DNA of 25,735 bases from S144-45 sp015494035 (GTDB lineage Bacteria; Pseudomonadota; Gammaproteobacteria; Xanthomonadales; Marinicellaceae), in the NCBI GenBank assembly GCA_027057345.1, contig JALUIX010000089.1, forward strand, positions 1 to 25,735, in the 5' to 3' direction. Shown one piece after another: positions 15,000 through 21,897 of the stretch. The notes under the pieces are model-generated. The model did no database searches. It saw only the letters and a list, made by a program, of their open reading frames with translations, and was not told the DNA's origin. The position numbers and the translations under genes are program-made. How positions within the stretch are numbered: the first letter of the stretch is position 1; each line of letters opens with the position of its first letter.

Positions 15000-15583
15000 T
15001 TAATGTCACTGGCAATGTGGTTGACGATGGTCGGCCCGGCACCGGCCTGGATGGTACGTGCCAGGCCATTGAGGGCGTTCAGGTAACAGGAAGCAATGGC
15101 CGCTGGTGGGCGGGCCTGGGTGATTTCGCCATGGGCTTTGGCTTCAGCCACCAACTTCGTGACCATGGCATGCAAGGCATGGAAAGCCGTACGGATTTTT
15201 TGCCTTAACTGGCGCTGACGACGGTCACATTCACCCCCTGAGTTAATGAGTAAACAGCCACGCACAGTGCCGGTTTGTTGCCATTCTGCCAGAAGAGAAG
15301 TCAGCAAGGCCAGCAGGGCCTGTTTTGGGCCCACTTGATCCCGAAGTTGCTGTAACAAACTGGCATACTGGTCGCTGTAAAGATTCAGACAGCGTGTGAA
15401 AAGGGCTTCCTTGCTGCCAAAAGTGGCATAAAACGAGCTCTTTTTAATGCCCATGACGCTTAACAGGTCGTCCACGCTGGTGCGGGTGTAGCCATGGGCC
15501 CAGAAATGCTGCATGGCGGCCGTTAACGCCTCATTTTCATCGAAGCTGCGTGGCCGTCCGCGTGGATTTTTTGAGACTGTCAT
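14978..15583 (-). CDS. TetR/AcrR family regulator with MITE-derived C-terminus
   Basis: A 201-residue protein. The helix-turn-helix lies at about residues 14-65: RGRPRSFDENEAL, then TSVDDLLSVMGIKKSSFYATF and GSKEALFTRCLNLY. RGCLLINSGGEC near 105 is the conserved start of the C-terminal domain in the subgroup that often controls oxidoreductase genes. The last six residues (ETLIES) and the stop come from the terminal repeat of MITE copy 6; the ancestral ending reconstructs as SDIKNCLK followed by TAA. The change is confined to the extreme C-terminus, so the protein is probably functional. The SDR pair lies downstream in the same direction and is a likely target. A TATAAT lies so close to the ATG that the mRNA may be leaderless. 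Confidence 0.88.
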   Translation of the reverse strand: MTVSKNPRGRPRSFDENEALTAAMQHFWAHGYTRTSVDDLLSVMGIKKSSFYATFGSKEALFTRCLNLYSDQYASLLQQLRDQVGPKQALLALLTSLLAEWQQTGTVRGCLLINSGGECDRRQRQLRQKIRTAFHALHAMVTKLVAEAKAHGEITQARPPAAIASCYLNALNGLARTIQAGAGPTIVNHIASDIKETLIES

Positions 15584-15589
15584 GGTGTT

Positions 15590-15609
15590 ATTATAGACCG
15601 GCTGGTCCG
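15590..15609 (-). promoter_or_regulatory. Promoter -10 and overlapping operator-like palindrome of the second tetR gene
   Basis: On the minus strand TATAAT occupies 15595-15590, only 6 bp before the start codon at 15583. Overlapping it, 15594-15609 reads TAGACC-N4-GGTCCG on the plus strand, a near match to the TAGACC-N4-GGTCTA palindrome described for NemR and other TetR regulators. Position and symmetry suggest autorepression. The -35 region is weak. Confidence 0.45.
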
Positions 15610-15622
15610 AAAAACACTGGTT

Positions 15623-16639
15623 TCATCGCCTTTCTTCAGCTTCAGCCGGTTGCACGGATTCGATCAGGTAGAGCGGACGTTGCTTGGTTTCACTGAACAT
15701 GCGGCCCAGGTATTCGCCGATCACGCCAATGGCCATCAGCTGGATGCCGCCCAGGAACAGAATGACGGTCATTAACGACGGGTAGCCGGGCACGTCGTTG
15801 CCATGCAGCAGGGTTTTGATGATGATGACCAGGCCGTAGACGAAGGCGAAGGCGGCCACGACCAGACCAATCCAGGTGGCAAACCGCAGCGGCACGGTGG
15901 AAAAAGCGGTGATGCCGTCAATGGCAAAACGCCACAGTTTGGCCAGGTTCCACTTACTGTTGCCGGCGGCGCGCGGTTCGCGGTCAAACAGGATGCCTTT
16001 TTGCCGGTAGCCTATCCAGGCGTACAGGCCTTTCATGAAGCGGTTGCGTTCGCGCAGTTGGCGCAAGGCCGCCACGGCTCGGCGCGACAGCAGGCGGTAA
16101 TCGCCGGTGTCCTTGGGGATGGGGATTTCTCCCAATCGGTTCATAAGCCGGTAGAAACCGTGTGCGGTGGCTTTTTTCAGTGCCGTTTCGCCTTGGCGTT
16201 CGCGGCGCGTGGCATACACCACGTCATAGCCATTCTGCCATTCGCGCAGCATCTCGGGGATCAGCTCCGGTGGGTCTTGCAGGTCCACGTCCATGATCAC
16301 CACGGCGTCGGCATCGCACAGGTCCAGCCCGGCGGTCATGGCATGTTCCTTGCCAAAATTGCGGCTCAGATTGATATAACCCACACGTTTGTCCTGCCGG
16401 TTCAGCCTTTGCAGTTGCGCCAGGGTGTCATCGCCAGAACCGTCATTGACAAACAGCACGCTCCAGTTGACCGGTTCGTGATCCAGCACCTGATGCAGGC
16501 GCTGCATGAATTCGCTGATGACTTCCTGTTCGTTATAAACCGGCACAATGACCTGCAGCCGGGCAGTGGCGCGGGGCCGTTGTGCGGGTTGGGTCGGTGA
16601 GGCGGCAGTGCCTGCGGCGGATGGCGGGGTGTTGTTCAT
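15623..16639 (-). CDS. Membrane GT2 glycosyltransferase (GtrB/ArnC/DPM1-like)
   Basis: About 338 residues from the ATG at 16639. The catalytic part shows LQVIVPVYNEQEVI, VNDGSGDDT, NLSRNFGKEHAMTAGLD and IMDVDLQDPPELIPEM, the classic set for enzymes that transfer a sugar from a nucleotide donor to undecaprenyl or dolichyl phosphate. Two hydrophobic hairpin segments follow at the C-terminus (WIGLVVAAFAFVYGLVIIIK; LFLGGIQLMAIGVIGEYLGR), also family-typical. The frame extends upstream to 16792, but family similarity starts near residue 35 of the short form, and the extension shows no similarity. The gene follows the VanZ-like gene by 65 bp on the same strand. A link to surface glycan modification is likely, but no flippase partner is adjacent. 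Confidence 0.9.
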   Translation of the reverse strand: MNNTPPSAAGTAASPTQPAQRPRATARLQVIVPVYNEQEVISEFMQRLHQVLDHEPVNWSVLFVNDGSGDDTLAQLQRLNRQDKRVGYINLSRNFGKEHAMTAGLDLCDADAVVIMDVDLQDPPELIPEMLREWQNGYDVVYATRRERQGETALKKATAHGFYRLMNRLGEIPIPKDTGDYRLLSRRAVAALRQLRERNRFMKGLYAWIGYRQKGILFDREPRAAGNSKWNLAKLWRFAIDGITAFSTVPLRFATWIGLVVAAFAFVYGLVIIIKTLLHGNDVPGYPSLMTVILFLGGIQLMAIGVIGEYLGRMFSETKQRPLYLIESVQPAEAEERR

Positions 16640-16704
16640 GAGCGCATTGTAGCGTGAGCGAGGTGGCCTGTCAGGGAGGAAGGCACCGGAAAGAAAACCG
16701 GCGA

Positions 16705-17109
16705 TTATCGATTGCGCCGGGTGCTTGGTTTTGCGGGTAACAGAAACAGGCGCACCACCGGCGGCAGCGTCATGGCCACAGGCAGGCCCCACCAGGCGGC
16801 CAGGATACCGCTGCTGTTGGCGGCAAAGTCAAGCCAGTCGCCACTGCGGTAGGCGGTGAATGATTGGACCACTTCGATCAGCCCGTCGGTAAGAACAAAA
16901 GCCAGCACCCAGAGTTTGTGTTGTTGGCGCTGGCGCACCAGCAGCAGAAACCACAGTGACACGCCAGCCCAGGCGAGAAAATGGGCCAGTTTGTCTGAGC
17001 CGGGCACGGCCAGGGTGCCTTCTGGCAACGGCGCCAGGGAAAGCCAGAAAATGGCAGCCAGCCCGAGCCAGCCGATTGCCCACAAAACCTTACGGCGTTT
17101 TAGAGTCAT
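16705..17109 (-). CDS. VanZ-like family membrane protein
   Basis: A 134-residue protein with four hydrophobic segments: AIGWLGLAAIFWLSL, LAWAGVSLWFLLLV, LWVLAFVLTDGLIEVVQ and SGILAAWWGLPV. The SDKLAHFLAWAG motif and the later TDGLIEVVQSFTAYRSGDWLD motif are the two conserved blocks of VanZ-like proteins. The start ATG overlaps the stop of the upstream methyltransferase gene (TAATG), which excludes the longer frame upstream and suggests coupled translation. Function of this family outside glycopeptide resistance is unknown; there is no reason to infer teicoplanin resistance here. Confidence 0.85.
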   Translation of the reverse strand: MTLKRRKVLWAIGWLGLAAIFWLSLAPLPEGTLAVPGSDKLAHFLAWAGVSLWFLLLVRQRQQHKLWVLAFVLTDGLIEVVQSFTAYRSGDWLDFAANSSGILAAWWGLPVAMTLPPVVRLFLLPAKPSTRRNR

Positions 17110-18284
17110 TACAGCGTGTAAAGAAAATCTGACGAAAAACCGGGAATGCGGGCGGTTTCGGAGGTATTCAAGCCCTTGGAAGCCCACATGACCTTGAATT
17201 TTTCTCCCATTTCCGCCGGCAGCACCAGTTGTTTCAGTTCGCTGGCGCGTTGGTAATAGGTGCTGTAATGGGCATCATCAGCTTGGCCCAGTTGGCGTTC
17301 AATGCCGTTTTCCAGCAAAAAGGCGCCCTGGGTGGTGAAGCCTTCGATGTCACACCCGGCCGCATCCAGCGCTTCGGCCACAGCGGTAAAGTCCACAAAG
17401 GCGGTGATGTCCTGCAGGCCCGGCCAGCGATAGGGATCGAAATTGGCCTGGTGCCGGTGGTGGCAAACCAGCGTGCCGGTGGCCCGGTCCGGGTGATAGA
17501 AGTCCCGTCGTCCGTAGCCATAATCCACCAGGAAGACTGCACCGCGGCGCAAACCGGCGGTGATGCCATCAAGCCACGGGGTCAGTTGTGGCAGGAATTC
17601 AGACCGGTAGCCATCCGCAAGGGCCAGGCATTCGGCTGGAATGCGTTGGGCCAGGTTTGACGGCATCTCGGCCCAGTCATCCACAAAACCGTGGTTACCG
17701 GTGGCCACGTGCAGGCGCTCAAAACCGCTGGGAGCTTGGCGGTTGCGCCGGAACACCTCCACCGGCAAAGCGTCAATCACTTCATTGGCAAAAATAATGC
17801 CTTCAAAGGGTTCAGCTGGGGGGTGTTCCAGCCACCGCACGCGTCGACGCAGGTCATTGGGCAAGACACTACTCAGGATTTCCTTTTGCACCTGTCGCAG
17901 GTGGGCGCTGGTTTCCAGTATCCAGTATGCTGTGGGTAAATGCCCGCTTTCGGCCAGGGCCAGCAGGGTGTCGCGGGCGAAGGCGCCGGTGCCAGCACCT
18001 GGTTCCAATATTACCGGCTGTTTTAATTGCGGCAGAAGGACCGAAAAAGCCCTGGCAAAACCGCTGGCAAAAAGCGAGCCCAGCATGGGCGCAGTGATGA
18101 AGTCGCCGTCAGGCCCGAGTTTGGGCAGGCCGGCCGAATAATAACCCAGGCCCGGCTCGTACAGAGCCATGCGCATGTATTCGGAAAACGGCATCGGCCC
18201 TTCGTGCTTGATGCGGTGTTGAATTTGCTCGCGCAATGCTAAACTGAGCGCTTTGGCATCGGGGTCGATTTCATGCTGGCTCAT
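17109..18284 (-). CDS. SAM-dependent methyltransferase, MidA/NdufAF7 family
   Basis: A 391-residue protein. Family marks are PFSEYMRMALYEPGLGYY near residue 35, GDFITAPMLGSLFASGFAR, the SAM-binding VILEPGAGTGAFA near 95, then IIFANEVIDALPVE near 165 and VFLVDYGYGRRDFY near 275. The mitochondrial relative NdufAF7 dimethylates an arginine of complex I subunit NDUFS2; the bacterial substrate is not established. It is the first gene of a minus-strand cluster with the VanZ-like and GT2 genes. The preferred start (18284) gives a 12-bp head-to-head overlap with folM. No ribosome binding site is seen, and a TTG start slightly downstream is possible. Confidence 0.9.
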   Translation of the reverse strand: MSQHEIDPDAKALSLALREQIQHRIKHEGPMPFSEYMRMALYEPGLGYYSAGLPKLGPDGDFITAPMLGSLFASGFARAFSVLLPQLKQPVILEPGAGTGAFARDTLLALAESGHLPTAYWILETSAHLRQVQKEILSSVLPNDLRRRVRWLEHPPAEPFEGIIFANEVIDALPVEVFRRNRQAPSGFERLHVATGNHGFVDDWAEMPSNLAQRIPAECLALADGYRSEFLPQLTPWLDGITAGLRRGAVFLVDYGYGRRDFYHPDRATGTLVCHHRHQANFDPYRWPGLQDITAFVDFTAVAEALDAAGCDIEGFTTQGAFLLENGIERQLGQADDAHYSTYYQRASELKQLVLPAEMGEKFKVMWASKGLNTSETARIPGFSSDFLYTL

Positions 18285-19043
18285 AAGGAAAAATCCGGCA
18301 CTGGGAAGGTGGCGTTGGTGACCGGTGCGGCGCGGCGCTTGGGCGCGGCCATTGCGCAACACCTGCACCAACAGGGGTATGACGTGGTGCTGCATTATCG
18401 GGAATCAATAGTGCAAACGCAAGCCCTGGCCGAGGCCCTCAACGCCAGTCGGCCTGGCAGTGCGACACTGGTGCAGGCGCACCTGGGGCCTGAGCTGGAC
18501 TGTGATGCGTTGATGAGTGAAGTCATTGGCAACACGGGCCGATTGGATCTGCTGGTGAACAACGCCTCGGAGTTTTTTCCCACCCCGGTGGGGCAGATAA
18601 ATCGCGACGATTACCACCGCTTGTTTGACAGCAACGTGGCCGGGCCGCTGTTTTTGTCTCAGGCCGCCGCTGGGCCGCTGAAAAAAACTGGTGGCAGCAT
18701 TGTCAATCTGGTGGACATTCATGCCGACAAGCCGTTGAAAAACCACCCGGTGTATTCCATGGCCAAAGCCGCCAATGCCATGCTGGTGAAAGCCTTGGCC
18801 AAAGAGCTGGCCCCGCTGGTGCGGGTTAATGGCGTGTCCCCAGGCTGCATCTTATGGCCCGAAGGGGACACGGCCAATGCTGAAGAAACCCGTCAAACCC
18901 GGGAGCAGATTCTGGATCGCATCGCCCTGGGGCGCACCGGCAGTTCGCAGGACATCGCTGAAGCGGTGTGTTTTCTCGCCAATGCCCCGTATATTACCGG
19001 CCAGATTCTGGCCGTGGATGGCGGCCGCAGCCTGAATATGTGA
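18273..19043 (+). CDS. folM: Pteridine reductase / dihydromonapterin reductase (SDR superfamily)
   Basis: A 256-residue SDR of the pteridine reductase type, NADPH-dependent, reducing dihydrofolate or dihydromonapterin to the tetrahydro forms. Diagnostic features are TGAARRLGAA, where the usual third glycine position is Arg-x-Gly as in PTR1/FolM; NNASEFFPTP near 95; VDIHADKPL, with Asp in place of the usual SDR serine; YSMAKAA as the catalytic Tyr/Lys pair; and VSPGCILWPEG, typical of this group. The stop overlaps the next start (TGATG), so it is probably co-translated with the phosphopantetheinyl transferase. The start overlaps the divergent methyltransferase gene by 12 bp. Confidence 0.88.
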   Translation: MLAHKEKSGTGKVALVTGAARRLGAAIAQHLHQQGYDVVLHYRESIVQTQALAEALNASRPGSATLVQAHLGPELDCDALMSEVIGNTGRLDLLVNNASEFFPTPVGQINRDDYHRLFDSNVAGPLFLSQAAAGPLKKTGGSIVNLVDIHADKPLKNHPVYSMAKAANAMLVKALAKELAPLVRVNGVSPGCILWPEGDTANAEETRQTREQILDRIALGRTGSSQDIAEAVCFLANAPYITGQILAVDGGRSLNM

Positions 19044-20053
19044 TGGGTGATTGGATGCAGAAAAAAGCCGGTGGATTGTGCTTCAGAAAAAACGGCTTGG
19101 CGAGGCCAGCCAGCCAGTTGCAGGTGTTGGAAAACCCTGGAGTGTCAGAAGCGGGCTGCTCGCACCGTAACCGGGTTCGGCCACAAACAGTACACTTGTT
19201 TGTTTCACGTTTGCCTAAGGAAGCTCTGATTGAATCTGGTGCGAGCGGATTGGAGTGTAAAATTGTTCAGCTCAAGGCGCAAGCCGCACGTAATAGCAAG
19301 GCTATTGCTAAGGTTTGCAACGCGGAAATGGACGATTTTACGCCGCCAGATGCCGTGTCACGATTCAATCAGAGCTTCCCTAAGGGACTTTCGCGCCAGC
19401 AACAGCGGGCCGCGGGTCGCCAGTGGCTGGCCGACAGGCTATCTGACCTGGCAGGTCAGGCGGTGGCCGTGGAAGACATTGGCTACTCGGCCAATGGAAA
19501 ACCGTTTGTGAAGGGTCTGGATTGGGCCTTTTCCTACGCCAACAGCCAGGGTTTGGTGGCGCTGGCGGCCATGGCTGGTGAGGGGGCCATCGGGCTGGAT
19601 GTGGAACATTTCCGGGCCGGGAAAAATCACGAAAAACTGGCCAAGCGCTATTTTTCTCACCATGAGCAAGCGGCATTGCAGGAGAAAAACGGTCAGGACA
19701 AGCAAGCGGCTTTTTATGCCTTGTGGACGGCCAGGGAAGCGCGTGTCAAACGCGATGGCGGACGCTTGTGGCACAGCATCCGCCAAGCAGTGCTGGACCC
19801 TGAAACCCGGACAGGGCGGCACGCATCGGATGCCCGGCCGTTGTGGATTGTCAGCGCAGACCCTGACAGTGATTGCCACAGATTGTTTTGCCTCTGGGCT
19901 GATCGCCCCATCGATGCCGTCAGCATTGACGATGACTCTGCTCGCGATAACGGCGATAACGGCGATATCGGCGATAATGGCGATAATGGCGATGACGGTC
20001 ATGCCTCGGTCAGGCCTGGTCAGGACGCCTACCGTCGCTGGACATGGAAGTGA
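19043..20053 (+). CDS. Sfp-type 4'-phosphopantetheinyl transferase with an in-frame MITE insertion
   Basis: A 336-residue reading frame; without the MITE it would encode 281 residues. It would attach the CoA phosphopantetheine arm to carrier proteins. Motifs are GLSRQQQRAAGRQWLADRL, then ANGKPFVKGLDWAFSYANS (usually F-N-x-S-H-S, the His being Asn here), GAIGLDVEHF with the catalytic Asp and Glu, and FYALWTAREARVK, matching W-T-x-K-E-A-x-x-K with Arg for the first Lys. MITE copy 7 plus one target copy adds 165 bp, 55 codons, after VHLFVSRLPK near residue 60 without frame loss. The start at 19043 overlaps the folM stop; a TTG at 19196 is an alternative. The tail holds a six-unit Asp-Asn-Gly repeat. 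Activity is uncertain because the insertion lies next to the N-terminal lobe. Confidence 0.8.
   Translation: MGDWMQKKAGGLCFRKNGLARPASQLQVLENPGVSEAGCSHRNRVRPQTVHLFVSRLPKEALIESGASGLECKIVQLKAQAARNSKAIAKVCNAEMDDFTPPDAVSRFNQSFPKGLSRQQQRAAGRQWLADRLSDLAGQAVAVEDIGYSANGKPFVKGLDWAFSYANSQGLVALAAMAGEGAIGLDVEHFRAGKNHEKLAKRYFSHHEQAALQEKNGQDKQAAFYALWTAREARVKRDGGRLWHSIRQAVLDPETRTGRHASDARPLWIVSADPDSDCHRLFCLWADRPIDAVSIDDDSARDNGDNGDIGDNGDNGDDGHASVRPGQDAYRRWTWK
19219..19379 (+). mobile_element. MITE copy 7 (161 bp), inside the phosphopantetheinyl transferase gene
   Basis: Perfect 18-bp terminal inverted repeats, GGAAGCTCTGATTGAATC and its complement, flanked by exact CTAA at 19215-19218 and 19380-19383. It is read through in the host gene's frame without a stop; the TGA present at the corresponding place in copy 6 is TGT here (19256-19258). 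Confidence 0.95.
19944..19997 (+). repeat. Six tandem 9-bp units in the phosphopantetheinyl transferase tail
   Basis: Six consecutive units of GCGATAACG and one- or two-base variants. In the gene's frame they encode an alternating Asp-Asn-Gly run (DNGDNGDIGDNGDNGDDG). Being 9 bp long, changes in copy number keep the frame. It lies beyond the catalytic motifs, so it is probably a disordered acidic tail. Confidence 0.9.
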
Positions 20054-20060
20054 CAAACAC

Positions 20061-21863
20061 ATGAGACCGAACAGGGCAGAAATGAATCCACTTGTCCGGC
20101 CCCGGAACGTGACCGCGGGCATCAGGCCGGTCACCCGGGTGCTGGCCCTGTTGCTTGTGCTGGCAGTGACCGCCTGCCACCGCTCGCCAGAATTTCTCAA
20201 ACGCGTGGATCAGACCCTGCAGGTGCAAAAGGGCAGTGAAAGCACTTGCGCAGGCAATGACGCGCGTCATTGTGCGCTGGACACGCCACTGGAAAATCTG
20301 TGGCGTGCGTACCAGGCCGATAGCAAGCCCCGGGTGGTGCTGCTGGAAAAAGGCAGCGATGCCCTGTTGGTGCGTTTACACCTGATTAAGGCGGCGCAAA
20401 AGCGCATCGACATCCAGACGTTTATCTGGGTGGATGACGAGTCGGGCCACCTGGTGTTGCAGGAGCTGCTGGCCGCGGCCAAGCGCGGGGTGGAGGTGAA
20501 CATCATCATTGACCAGCTATTTTCCATGGACAACACCTGGTTTCTGTCGGAACTGGCTACCTTGCACAAGAACCTGCACATCAAGCTCTTCAACCCCATC
20601 TTTCGTGAGGCGCATACCTCAAAATTCGATTTTTTCAGCGCCCTGGCGTGTTGCCTGTCGAGCCTCAACCGCCGCATGCACAACAAGGTTTTTCTGGTGG
20701 ATGGGCGGTATGGTATTACCGGTGGACGCAATTATCAGGACCGCTATTTTGACTGGGATCCGGCCTTTGATTACCGTGACCGGGATGCCCTGGTGGTGGG
20801 CGAGGCGGCCTGGCAAATGCGCCAGTCCTTTGATGAATTCTGGCAGCACCCCTACAGCGTCGCGCTGGAACACCTGGACGATGTCAGTCAGCGCATTCTG
20901 GCCGATCAGCGCAACCAGTCCGAGTGGTTTACGCCGCTGGCGCCGCATGCGCGACAGCTGGCCATGCAGGCGTTTGATTACGACACCATCCGGCAAAAGT
21001 TTGTGGACAGCGCGCTGGTGGCCGAGTCAGTGGAATACTTCAGCGATTCGCCCGACAAGGTGGTGCACAGCCGCAGCGGCAAGAAGGCCAACAAGGCCCT
21101 GAGTGTCAAAATCCGCGACCTGATCCTGTCGGCACGGCAGGAAGTTATCATGCAGACGCCCTATCTGGTCTTGAGCCGCAAGGCCTATCGGGCGATGAAG
21201 AAACTGCGCCGACAACACCCGGATATCCGCCTGCTGGTGTCCACCAACAGCCTGGCTTCCACCGATGCTTTTTATGTGTACGCCATTTCCTTCAAGCACA
21301 AGCGCCGTTACCTCAAGCGTCTGGGTCTGCTGATCTACGAATACAAGCCCAAACCCGCTTACTGGCGGGAAATGTTTGCCTCGCCGGTGGTGAATGAAAA
21401 CACCCGTTTCGGTCTGCATGCCAAGTCGTTTGTGGTTGATTCACGTTGGTCGTTAATTGGTTCGCACAACTTCGATCACCGTTCGGACACGCTCAACACC
21501 GAAGCTGGTTTGATCATTAAGTCGCCAGAAGTGGCCCAAGCATTGAAATCGCAGATCAAACGCGACACTGACCCGGAAAACAGCTGGGTGGTGGCGGCCA
21601 AGGAGGAAGTGCCGGTGTGGAGTGCCGTCAGCGGCCTGATTGCCAGCATGTCACGGGCTTTGCCGGTGTTCGATGTGTGGCCTTTCCGCTATTCCAGCAG
21701 CTACGAATTAGTGTCACCTTACCCGGCGGTGGAGCCGGGACACCCGGATTTTTACCGAAATTATCGCGCCGTGGGCAGTTTTCCGGCGGTTGATTTGTCA
21801 TCGAAGCAGATTCAGACCATAATTATCAGCGCTTTTGCCGGTTTTGCCGAACCGGTGATGTGA
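20061..21863 (+). CDS. Phospholipase D family lipoprotein, cardiolipin synthase-like (ClsC-like)
   Basis: A 600-residue protein. Signal sequence and lipobox: VLALLLVLAVTAC, the Cys near residue 39, so a lipid-anchored periplasmic protein. The PLD core has two HxKx4D motifs: HNKVFLVD near residue 212, followed by GGRNYQDRYFDW, and HAKSFVVD near 454, followed by GSHNFDHRSD. These form one active site in this superfamily. Overall it resembles the ClsC/YmdC branch, making phosphatidyl transfers such as cardiolipin synthesis, but is longer than Escherichia coli ClsC (473), with an extra C-terminal region rich in aromatic residues. The gene starts 7 bp after the phosphopantetheinyl transferase stop with GGAAG ten bases upstream. 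A second in-frame ATG at 20082 is possible. ClsC in E. coli needs a partner (YmdB) that is absent here. Confidence 0.88.
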   Translation: MRPNRAEMNPLVRPRNVTAGIRPVTRVLALLLVLAVTACHRSPEFLKRVDQTLQVQKGSESTCAGNDARHCALDTPLENLWRAYQADSKPRVVLLEKGSDALLVRLHLIKAAQKRIDIQTFIWVDDESGHLVLQELLAAAKRGVEVNIIIDQLFSMDNTWFLSELATLHKNLHIKLFNPIFREAHTSKFDFFSALACCLSSLNRRMHNKVFLVDGRYGITGGRNYQDRYFDWDPAFDYRDRDALVVGEAAWQMRQSFDEFWQHPYSVALEHLDDVSQRILADQRNQSEWFTPLAPHARQLAMQAFDYDTIRQKFVDSALVAESVEYFSDSPDKVVHSRSGKKANKALSVKIRDLILSARQEVIMQTPYLVLSRKAYRAMKKLRRQHPDIRLLVSTNSLASTDAFYVYAISFKHKRRYLKRLGLLIYEYKPKPAYWREMFASPVVNENTRFGLHAKSFVVDSRWSLIGSHNFDHRSDTLNTEAGLIIKSPEVAQALKSQIKRDTDPENSWVVAAKEEVPVWSAVSGLIASMSRALPVFDVWPFRYSSSYELVSPYPAVEPGHPDFYRNYRAVGSFPAVDLSSKQIQTIIISAFAGFAEPVM

Positions 21864-21870
21864 ACCGGGC

Positions 21871-21889
21871 CTGGCCGTCGTTTGGCCAG
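21871..21889 (+). other. Small intergenic hairpin
   Basis: CTGGCC and GGCCAG pair around a 7-nt loop in the 34-bp gap before the next start codon. There is no T-run, so it is not a terminator; it could modulate translation of the downstream gene or shield mRNA. Confidence 0.35.
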
Positions 21890-21897
21890 CCGATGGA

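Noticed and set aside
16640..16792. N-terminal extension of the GT2 membrane glycosyltransferase
   Set aside because: Not similar to the family; the catalytic domain begins shortly after the ATG at 16639.
16705..17109. Glycopeptide resistance suggested by the VanZ-like gene
   Set aside because: VanZ-like proteins are widespread in Gram-negatives, and no vanHAX-type genes are nearby.
19578..20060. Upstream extension of the phospholipase D gene to 19578
   Set aside because: It overlaps the phosphopantetheinyl transferase in another frame; the lipoprotein signal places the start at 20061 or 20082.
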